Source of the DNA: JBLYYQ01 sp048550035 | Lineage (GTDB): Bacteria > Nitrospinota_A > UBA7883 > JBLYYQ01 | Assembly: GCA_048550035.1 (NCBI GenBank) | Contig: JBLYYQ010000058.1 | Location: forward strand, 1 to 12,837 | Direction: 5' to 3' | DNA length: 12,837 nt | Part shown: positions 1 through 5,563 of the stretch, one piece after another | Layout: the number at the start of each line of letters is the position of its first letter | Position numbering within the stretch: the stretch's first letter is position 1 | Translations under genes and position numbers: made by a program | Notes under the pieces: generated by a model | The model's input: only the letters and a program-made list of their open reading frames with translations | Databases searched by the model: none | Told to the model about the DNA's origin: nothing

Positions 1-1060
1 AAAATGATTCTGAAAACTCATTGTTAGCTGATGCCAAGCTCAATATATCAGCAGCAATAATACCAGACTCCATCGCTTTGTCTACACCGGAAAATCGTTT
101 AACATCCAGAGTGCCAAGTGCATCTCCGACCAACATAGCGCCTGAAACTGCAAACTTTTCTGGCAATGCATAGTATCCACCCTCAGGTAAAACAGATGCC
201 CCATATTGTAATAGCTTACCATCTTTAATTAGCTCTTGCACCCAAGGATGCTTCTTCAAAGTTTGTAATTTAGTTACAGGTCGAATATTAGGGTTCGGAC
301 TATCAAGACCTGTGATAAGTCCAAGTATGATTTTATTATTTTTAAGTCCATAGATAAATCCACCACCTAGCTCACCTGCAACAAGTGGATAGCCTACAGT
401 GTGCCAAACTTTCCCTTCATAATCTCGTGGCACCTCCCATACTTCTTTTACACCAACTGCCCATGTTTGTGCCGATTTGCGTAGATTGAATCTCTCAATC
501 AAATCGCGCGATACAAAACCTTTCTCACCAAATACTGTCACATTTGCATAGAGATTATTAGCTCGCTCATCAGAACTATTATCGACCTTAATGCCAATAA
601 CTTTATTTCCGTCAAAGAGTATCTCTTGTGCCGGGAATCCAGGGTAGAAGTCTACTATAATATTATCCTTCTCAGCTGCAATCTTCTTGATCTCTTCTGC
701 CATGTAGTGCGCCAAATCAGAGATATTCAAAACTGCATATCCCTCTTTCTTAAAGTATGGCGGGATTGCAAAACGTGGCACATCCTCATTCTCATTTGAC
801 CCTAGAACGGTTAAGTATGAATCTTTTACGATTCCTTGTAGAGGGAAATCTTCTTGAGTACTCCAGTCAGGGAAAAGCTTTGCTAATGTTCGTGGGTTAG
901 AGACAGCACCTGAAAGAAGATGCGAGCCAATGTTTTTTGACTTCTCTAATACAGCTAATCTAAGAGGCACAGTCGAAGTCGTGACTAATCTTAGTGCCAG
1001 TGCAAGATTAGCAGGTCCTGCGCCAACTAATGCGATGTCGTATTGAATCCTATCTTTCAC
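1..1060 (-). CDS. Electron-transfer flavoprotein:ubiquinone oxidoreductase (ETF-QO / FixC family), 3' part outside window
   Basis: Read from the reverse strand, about 353 residues are present and the C-terminus lies beyond base 1. ETF-QO is a membrane-associated flavoprotein that takes electrons from reduced ETF and passes them to quinone. The N-terminus has an FAD-binding Rossmann motif, VGAGPANL (residues 12-19), followed by VLEKSKNIGSHLLSGAV, LFPDW, GGGFIYGL, GLDSPNPN, a HPW...GKLLQYGA stretch, LPEGGYYALP and AMESGIIAADIL, all in the order seen in mitochondrial and bacterial ETF-QO. Full-length ETF-QO is about 550-600 residues with a C-terminal 4Fe-4S ferredoxin domain; that domain cannot be seen here. 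The GTG start at 1060 has AAGG seven bases upstream and an in-frame TGA at 1073-1075, so no longer start is plausible. It lies 27 bp after etfA and is probably the third gene of the etf operon. The last glycine of the GxGxxG motif is replaced by Asn. Confidence 0.9.
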   Translation of the reverse strand, partial: MKDRIQYDIALVGAGPANLALALRLVTTSTVPLRLAVLEKSKNIGSHLLSGAVSNPRTLAKLFPDWSTQEDFPLQGIVKDSYLTVLGSNENEDVPRFAIPPYFKKEGYAVLNISDLAHYMAEEIKKIAAEKDNIIVDFYPGFPAQEILFDGNKVIGIKVDNSSDERANNLYANVTVFGEKGFVSRDLIERFNLRKSAQTWAVGVKEVWEVPRDYEGKVWHTVGYPLVAGELGGGFIYGLKNNKIILGLITGLDSPNPNIRPVTKLQTLKKHPWVQELIKDGKLLQYGASVLPEGGYYALPEKFAVSGAMLVGDALGTLDVKRFSGVDKAMESGIIAADILSLASANNEFSESF

Positions 1061-1087
1061 TTTAATACCTTTTCAATTGTAAATAAA

Positions 1088-2155
1088 CTATGATAAAATC
1101 GCTGATTCATGAACTCTATTTCGAAACTCTTCCTTAAGTAAAGGAGCAACAGTAAAGAGGTCACCAACAATCCCATAATCTGCAAACTGAAAAATTGGTG
1201 CTGATTCATCTTTATTGACTGCAATAATAGTATCAGAGTTTGTTATCCCAACACGGTGTTGTATAGCACCAGCGATCCCAAGCGCTATATATATCTTCGG
1301 GCGGACTGTTTTGCCTGTTTGACCTACCTGATGAGCATAAGGAATCCAACCTGCATCTACAGCCTTACGTGATGATCCGACTGCTCCACGCTTGAAAATT
1401 GATGCCAAATCTCGAACAACCGCAAACCCTGCTGATGATCCTAATCCAAAACCGCCTGATACAATGACATCTGCAGCTAAGAAATCTACCGTCGCTGAAA
1501 CATCTCGAACAGTACGTACAACCTTAACACGGAAATCTGATTCATCTAGTTTAACCTCAATCTTGATGACTTTCCCTTTAAGATTACTATCTCGCTTGAA
1601 TGGAACCATGGCACCTGTCCTTGCGGTTGCCATCTGCGGATTCTTCCATGGACCTAATATTCGTGCTTTAAGAGATTCGCCAAATGAAGGACGAATGGCA
1701 TATAGACAATCTTTAAACTCACCTGTCTTACTTGGATCTGCCTTCCCTTTATGAGTGTAATCTCCAATATCTAGTTCAGTACAGTCTGCAGTCAGCCCAA
1801 CCTCTAGCTCTGCTGCAATTCTAGGTGCTAAATCACGCCCAATTGTTGTAGCGCCTAATAATACAATATGAGGTGGACGATCCAAACTCTTTAATACTGT
1901 CAATACAGCTTTACGATACGGTAATGTTGCATAATCTGCAAACTCAGGCTGATCAACTAGATAAACGGTTGATGCTCCATGTTCAATTAAAGTCTGAGGA
2001 ATGTCGCCTAAATCATGACCGACTGCAATCGCTTCAACCCCAACATTAAGCTTCTTTGCCAACTCAGCAGCAGCACCTAGTAGTTCAAAAGTTACAGGCT
2101 GCATATCTGATTGCAGCTGATCAACTATTATCATAACATTTGCATATTTGCTCAC
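1088..2155 (-). CDS. etfA: Electron transfer flavoprotein alpha subunit (EtfA/FixB)
   Basis: A 355-residue alpha subunit of the soluble heterodimeric ETF, which carries the FAD that shuttles electrons from acyl-CoA and other dehydrogenases to ETF-QO. The N-terminal alpha/beta domain covers roughly residues 1-200. The C-terminal FAD domain shows the family signature: VSGGFGLGSSAGF near 232-244, SSRKAVDAG (261-269), HQVGQTGKTV (275-284), GIAGAIQH (293-300) and NKDESAPIFQFADYGIVGD (314-332). It is longer than the usual 310-320 residues because of extra sequence around 130-185 (HKGKADPSKTGEFKD). It starts with GTG at 2155, overlapping the TGA of etfB in a GTGA junction, with GGAGG ten bases upstream inside etfB. 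This points to translational coupling and equal amounts of the two subunits. Confidence 0.96.
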   Translation of the reverse strand: MSKYANVMIIVDQLQSDMQPVTFELLGAAAELAKKLNVGVEAIAVGHDLGDIPQTLIEHGASTVYLVDQPEFADYATLPYRKAVLTVLKSLDRPPHIVLLGATTIGRDLAPRIAAELEVGLTADCTELDIGDYTHKGKADPSKTGEFKDCLYAIRPSFGESLKARILGPWKNPQMATARTGAMVPFKRDSNLKGKVIKIEVKLDESDFRVKVVRTVRDVSATVDFLAADVIVSGGFGLGSSAGFAVVRDLASIFKRGAVGSSRKAVDAGWIPYAHQVGQTGKTVRPKIYIALGIAGAIQHRVGITNSDTIIAVNKDESAPIFQFADYGIVGDLFTVAPLLKEEFRNRVHESAILS

Positions 2156-3012
2156 TTTACTAGTTCCTCCAATGATACTCCTTTATCTTCGATATATGCA
2201 TCGAGCAGAGCAGGCACTTCCTCTTCTATATCGCGACCACCAAAGAGTTGGCATTTTCCACCAATTTCACCTAATTTCCATGTTTTCCCCACCACCGTTG
2301 GCGAACCTACAAGTCCGACACGAGTAGAATCTGCATCAATATCGCTAAGAGTTATCACCTTTACTTTAGAATCATAAGATTCGCGATTCCTCAGTAATTC
2401 CCTTACCTTATAGACGCTCAAAAATCTTTTTGCCTCTAATTTAGTTGCAGAATTTGCAACTGTCATCAAAAGAGGGAGTTTAGCACTCAATTCTTGATGA
2501 CCACCTTCTACAATTCTATTAATAGAACAGAGACCATCTTTAATTGTCAAGTTTTCAAGATATGTAATCTGAGGCCAATCTAGTCGTTCCGCAATTTGTG
2601 GACCGGTCTGTGCTGTATCACCATCTGTGGTTTGTAAGCCGGTAAAAATTATATCGACATTCCCTATTGTATCATTGATGTAGAGAATAGATTTATAGAG
2701 TGCATAGGCAGTTGCAAGTGTATCGGATGCTGCAAGCTTTCTATCAGATAAAAGAAATCCTCGATCAGCCCCATATTCTAATGCTTCAACCACTACCTCA
2801 ATCGCAGGACCTGGTCCCATTGAGACTACAATTACTTCGCCACCCTCTTGCTGCTTGAGTTCCAACGCTTTTTGTAATGCAAATTGATCAAATGGGTTCA
2901 TCATCCGCTTTGCGCGCGCACGATCTACTGTACCATCTGGGTTAACTCCTGCTTTTGAGCTGGTATCTGGAACCTGTTTGATTAAAACAATTATTCTTAA
3001 CCCATTCTCCAT
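2152..3012 (-). CDS. etfB: Electron transfer flavoprotein beta subunit (EtfB/FixA)
   Basis: A 286-residue beta subunit of ETF, the promoter-proximal gene of the operon. Family features are IVLIKQVPDTS near the N-terminus (8-18), MNPFDQFALQKAL (38-50), the nucleotide-binding VSMGPGPA (63-70), LEYGADRGFLLSDR (78-91), SDTLATAYAL (96-105) and GLQTTDGDTAQTGPQIAERL (125-144). The DGDTAQxGP form of the last motif is what I associate with FixA and electron-bifurcating ETFs; the mitochondrial type usually has a D-D/N-D version with NQTG or NATG. The ATG at 3012 has a purine-rich AGGAGAGGGA 10-20 bases upstream, slightly far for an ideal ribosome binding site. The GTGA overlap with etfA supports a complex. 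Function as ETF beta is secure; whether it bifurcates is inference. Confidence 0.95.
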   Translation of the reverse strand: MENGLRIIVLIKQVPDTSSKAGVNPDGTVDRARAKRMMNPFDQFALQKALELKQQEGGEVIVVSMGPGPAIEVVVEALEYGADRGFLLSDRKLAASDTLATAYALYKSILYINDTIGNVDIIFTGLQTTDGDTAQTGPQIAERLDWPQITYLENLTIKDGLCSINRIVEGGHQELSAKLPLLMTVANSATKLEAKRFLSVYKVRELLRNRESYDSKVKVITLSDIDADSTRVGLVGSPTVVGKTWKLGEIGGKCQLFGGRDIEEEVPALLDAYIEDKGVSLEELVK

Positions 3013-3282
3013 ATTATACTTATCCCTCTCCTTATTGCCTGATCAACCTATATTTGGTATATCTATAAATTATGCTACTCTTAACATTCCGAAGTAGGAT
3101 AGCATATATAAACCTTTTAGGGCTAATAAATTTACAACAGTTCAAATGAGCCCTAAATTCAAAACTAACGGACATTTGTCCAAAGTGCTTCAACCGTTTT
3201 ACTTTTTAACGATAAAAAGAGTCATTTCATAGAGCTTAACTTGCAGGCTATCAGTAAAAGAGGTTAAATTGTAACTAAGCTT
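3013..3282. other. Intergenic region upstream of etfB with several inverted repeats
   Basis: This 270-bp AT-rich stretch between the end of the LytTR regulator operon and etfB contains no ORF I would defend. It holds three dyads: TATGCTA/TAGCATA (7-bp arms, 3071-3077 and 3100-3106), TTTAGGGCT/AGCCCTAAA (9-bp arms, 3116-3124 and 3149-3157) and GGACATTTGTCC (5-bp arms, 3170-3181). On the minus strand these lie 60-170 bases upstream of the etfB start, where its promoter and 5' leader must be. I could not find a good -35/-10 pair. The repeats may be operators or folds of a leader RNA. Confidence 0.5.
3116..3157. promoter_or_regulatory. 9-bp inverted repeat TTTAGGGCT-N24-AGCCCTAAA upstream of etfB
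   Basis: Perfect 9-bp arms are separated by 24 bases. No T-tract follows on either strand, so it is not a terminator. It is GC-richer than its surroundings and lies about 105-145 bases before the etfB start. It could be a regulator site or an RNA hairpin in the etf leader; the sequence alone does not say which. Confidence 0.4.
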
Positions 3283-3348
3283 AAAAAAAGTGAGTGTTGA
3301 TTTGTTTAACGGGGAATGGGGACAGTTCCTTAACACTCACTTTTTTTT
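3283..3348 (-). terminator. Rho-independent terminator after the LytTR regulator, loop interrupted
   Basis: The arms AAAAAAAGTGAGTGTT (3283-3298) and AACACTCACTTTTTTT (3332-3347) are perfect complements over 16 bp. The GC-containing core is GTGAGTGTT/AACACTCAC with runs of A and T outside, so the hairpin can end transcripts from both strands. On the minus strand the hairpin begins within the last codons and stop of the response regulator (Lys-Lys-Lys-TGA at 3337-3347) and ends in TTTTTTT. The loop of 33 bases is unusually long and contains a 19-bp G-rich element between two TTAAC copies. Confidence 0.8.
3311..3329. repeat. G-rich REP-like element flanked by TTAAC direct repeats
   Basis: The 19 bases GGGGAATGGGGACAGTTCC are bounded by TTAAC at 3306-3310 and TTAAC at 3330-3334. 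The composition contrasts with the AT-rich surroundings, and GGAA...TTCC can pair around a nine-base loop. GGGGACAG-containing units resemble repeats I associate with REP/RAYT (IS200-like TnpA_REP) families. No second copy and no transposase is visible in this window, so the assignment is tentative. Confidence 0.35.
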
Positions 3349-4047
3349 AGTTTCTAATAGTTTCAATAACGACTGATATTTTGATCTACCGACCGGTAGA
3401 GGCTCTTTAATTCCATCTACTGATAGAGAATATTTGCCGCCAGTAGTCGGCTCTATTCTAGATATATTATCAAGTTTTATGATGCAGCTTCGATGAGTAC
3501 GGAAAAATTGATCAGGCAGATTATTTTCAAGAAACTCCATCCGCTTTGATGAGAGTTTAACTTTACCATCATCAAGATAGAGTTCTGAATAGTCGCCAGC
3601 ACTCTTTACCGCAATGATTCGCTCAATCGGTATCTTTTCATACCGACCTCTAGTTTTAACAAGTAATGATTTTAGCTTTTCTCTGTTTTGGGTAGTAGTC
3701 GAGTTTAGACGTTGAAACGATTTTTCAAGCCGCTCAATTGTCACAGGTTTTACTATATAGTCAAAAGCACCTAGCTCAAATGCTTCTAGAGCGAACTGAT
3801 CATATGCTGTCACGATGATAGTCTTAAACTCGCCAGTAGCAAACTCTCTTAATATATCAAATCCAAACTCACCTTCAATATTGAGATCTAAAAATAGAAG
3901 ATCAAACTTATCAGCAAGTAATTCCCTAGCAGACTCAATGTTGGAGCAGGTAATAATCTGGCTTACCTGCTCGGCTGCAACAGTTTTTATATCATTTGTC
4001 AATTTCCGTGCAGCAGGTGGTTCATCTTCAACGATTAGGATTTTCAT
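3337..4047 (-). CDS. LytTR-family response regulator
   Basis: A 236-residue DNA-binding response regulator, the cytoplasmic output partner of the kinase encoded just upstream. The receiver domain (1-115) has the acidic pocket E7-D8-E9, phosphoacceptor D54 in LFLDLN, T80 in VTAYDQFALEAF and K100-P101 in YIVKPV. The LytTR DNA-binding domain (about 138-231) shows IPIERIIAVKSAGDYSELYL, the hallmark FFRTHRSCIIKLDNI (181-195) and the C-terminal LPVGRSKYQSLL. Length and domain order match the AlgR/LytR/YehT class exactly. Its ATG lies one base after the kinase TAA, so translation is probably coupled; the local ribosome binding site (GAAAG) is weak. LytTR proteins usually bind pairs of ~9-bp sites, and a 9-bp inverted repeat lies before the kinase gene. 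The genes it controls cannot be read from the sequence. Confidence 0.95.
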   Translation of the reverse strand: MKILIVEDEPPAARKLTNDIKTVAAEQVSQIITCSNIESARELLADKFDLLFLDLNIEGEFGFDILREFATGEFKTIIVTAYDQFALEAFELGAFDYIVKPVTIERLEKSFQRLNSTTTQNREKLKSLLVKTRGRYEKIPIERIIAVKSAGDYSELYLDDGKVKLSSKRMEFLENNLPDQFFRTHRSCIIKLDNISRIEPTTGGKYSLSVDGIKEPLPVGRSKYQSLLKLLETKKK

Positions 4048-4048
4048 C

Positions 4049-5146
4049 TTATCTTTCAGTAATAGGCATCCATGGTATTCTTATTTTAACCTCATAGCCA
4101 CCATCATCTCGAAATCGAGTTTCAAGTTCAAACTGATCTTTGTATAGCTTCTGCAGTCTTGTAACTATGAACTGATCACCTATGCCAGCTTCAATCTTAT
4201 CTTTGTTTATCGATTCACCATTATCTATAACAGAGATACTCAAAAACTTCTTCGGATCAATCTCAATGTCAATCCTACCTTCTTTGCGTGATGAAAAACC
4301 ATGCTTGAACGAATTTTCAACTAATGAAAAAAATATTAACGGTGGAACCAGCACTCCAAACTTTTCAACCTGATCTGCGCAAAGAGTAAAGTTTGCCTCA
4401 TAACGGATATTCATAATAGCTATATAATCTTTAATAGTCTCTATTTCAAGTGGCAATGGAATCATCTCTAGCGATGAGTGGTTAAGCACTTTGCGAAAGA
4501 GAGATGTCAACCTATTTAACATCTCTGATGATGCTTCAACTTTCCCTTCATCTAGATGCGCTCTAATAATATTAAGACTATTTAGTAAAAAATGAGGCTG
4601 GATAAGGTTTCGCATCACATCTGACCTTAATGATAATGCTTCTGCCTTCTTCTTTTCGATCTCTAAAGTTGTCCCGATCAGCCTCTCGAAAAAGACAATC
4701 CCTCCTGCGAATAGGAATGTCCTCGTCATAGAAATTCCAATGGTATAAGGTGCCATATAAAGCCAATCAGATATATCATCCAATACGATTAGCAGTTCGG
4801 CCGCTCGTTGTGGTGCATCAACAAAGAAAGTCACAGGTATCCACAAAACCAATACATGACTTATTATTGGCCAACGATGGCGCGATGCTCCCCATACTGT
4901 AGGACGAGATAGCCATTGAGTCAGAAAATAGAGCATAATACTCACCACCACTGCAGAGGCTATTGTCAATGACGATACCTTGAGAACCTCTAGTCGAATC
5001 TGAGGGAAAAATATAACCTGAAACAGGTGTGGCGCAATAGCAACAGTAATAATTATCAATGGCAATGCAATTAGATAAAACCCCCGATCTCTTGCTAATT
5101 GACTTTTCTTACTCCATCGCTCAAAAAAAGAATCTTTCTGTTTCAT
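4049..5146 (-). CDS. Membrane sensor histidine kinase, LytS/YehU/AlgZ type (His_kinase family)
   Basis: A 365-residue inner-membrane kinase. The N-terminal part (about 22-155) has some four hydrophobic segments (around 24-47, 57-77, 94-110 and 133-153) and no recognisable GAF or PAS domain, so the stimulus is unknown. A short linker leads to the phosphoacceptor motif LIQPHFLLNSLN with H185; the common form in this family is NPHFLFNSLN, so Gln replaces the usual Asn before Pro. The ATPase domain shows an N-box VENSFKHG (276-283, N278), a G1 box VIDNG (306-310) and a GIG at 321-323 followed by TRLQKLY. Residues needed for catalysis appear intact. ATG 5146 is the only reasonable start; there is no good ribosome binding site before it, only AGG about 15 bases away. 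It forms a two-gene operon with the LytTR regulator and lies downstream of tRNA-Val. Confidence 0.92.
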   Translation of the reverse strand: MKQKDSFFERWSKKSQLARDRGFYLIALPLIIITVAIAPHLFQVIFFPQIRLEVLKVSSLTIASAVVVSIMLYFLTQWLSRPTVWGASRHRWPIISHVLVLWIPVTFFVDAPQRAAELLIVLDDISDWLYMAPYTIGISMTRTFLFAGGIVFFERLIGTTLEIEKKKAEALSLRSDVMRNLIQPHFLLNSLNIIRAHLDEGKVEASSEMLNRLTSLFRKVLNHSSLEMIPLPLEIETIKDYIAIMNIRYEANFTLCADQVEKFGVLVPPLIFFSLVENSFKHGFSSRKEGRIDIEIDPKKFLSISVIDNGESINKDKIEAGIGDQFIVTRLQKLYKDQFELETRFRDDGGYEVKIRIPWMPITER

Positions 5147-5160
5147 AAAAGAGAGTGTAA

Positions 5161-5206
5161 CCTATTTCATACTATATGTATAACATGACCCTTTTACTGA
5201 AATAGG
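5161..5206. promoter_or_regulatory. 9-bp inverted repeat CCTATTTCA-N28-TGAAATAGG upstream of the kinase gene
   Basis: The arms at 5161-5169 and 5198-5206 are perfect complements, 37 bp centre to centre. Between them, read on the minus strand, lies an AT-rich -10-like stretch TTATACATATAGTAT, but no acceptable -35 element stands at the right distance. That pattern fits an activator-dependent promoter. LytTR regulators commonly recognise two ~9-bp elements, usually as direct repeats, so autoregulation by the neighbouring regulator is a reasonable guess but not shown. Confidence 0.4.
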
Positions 5207-5319
5207 CAACGGTAGCTCCCGTAATCTACTATCGAAGTTGCCAAGCAGTAAGGTTTCAGAAGCTATAAGAGTAGCGCCTTAGTAATAATCCTTCAGGAAA
5301 AGTTTGGAGAATAAGAAAA

Positions 5320-5395
5320 TGGTGGGTAGTACAGGGCTCGAACCTGTGACATCTAGCTTGTAAGGCTAGCGCTCTACCAACTGAGCTAACCACCC
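5320..5395 (-). tRNA. tRNA-Val (anticodon UAC)
   Basis: The reverse strand folds into a full cloverleaf of 76 bases including an encoded CCA. The acceptor stem is GGGTGGT/ACTACCC with one G-U pair, the D arm is GCTC...GAGC, the anticodon stem is CTAGC/GCTAG with loop CTTACAA, and the T arm is ACAGG-TTCGAGC-CCTGT. The anticodon TAC lies at 5360-5362 on the complementary strand and reads GUN valine codons. It appears to be a single tRNA gene. I see no attachment-site duplicate nearby and no strong terminator after it. Confidence 0.97.
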
Positions 5396-5500
5396 CCTTC
5401 AATGAGCTATCACCTTATCAAGTTTGAAATAATTTTGCCACTATTAATTTCAAAATTATTCAAAATCTATCGAAAACATGACCATTATATATAAAAAATA
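5396..5500. other. Divergent intergenic region between tRNA-Val and trpB2 with TTTGAA/TTCAAA repeats
   Basis: AT-rich sequence holding TTTGAAAT (5423-5430) and its complement ATTTCAAA (5447-5454), plus a direct repeat TTCAAAAT at 5449-5456 and 5459-5466 with a 10-bp period. These lie between two divergent transcription units and could serve either promoter. The tRNA promoter should be here on the minus strand, but I cannot place it with confidence. Confidence 0.3.
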
Positions 5501-5529
5501 TTGCAAAAAGTGCAAAATCAAGATAGCAT
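5501..5529 (+). promoter_or_regulatory. Candidate sigma-70 promoter for trpB2
   Basis: A -35 TTGCAA (5501-5506) and a -10 TAGCAT (5524-5529) are separated by 17 bp, predicting a start near 5536 and a leader of about 28 bases. A second -35-like TTGACA at 5531-5536 lies too close to the gene to have its own -10. Confidence 0.5.
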
Positions 5530-5563
5530 TTTGACATTTAACTAGATCAAAATGAGGATATAG

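Noticed and set aside
1392..1754. 120-codon plus-strand open frame inside etfA
   Set aside because: It is antisense to a well-conserved gene, and the translation has no family resemblance and no ribosome binding site.
3815..4147. 110-codon plus-strand open frame across the regulator/kinase junction
   Set aside because: It is a shadow of two clearly real genes on the other strand, with low-complexity Ser/Asn-rich translation.
5320..5395. tRNA-Val as an integration site for a mobile element
   Set aside because: No duplicated tRNA 3' end, integrase or composition change is visible on either side.
5530..5560. FNR-type box near TTGACATTTAACTAGATCAA
   Set aside because: The half-sites are ten bases apart rather than four, and the first is not TTGAT.
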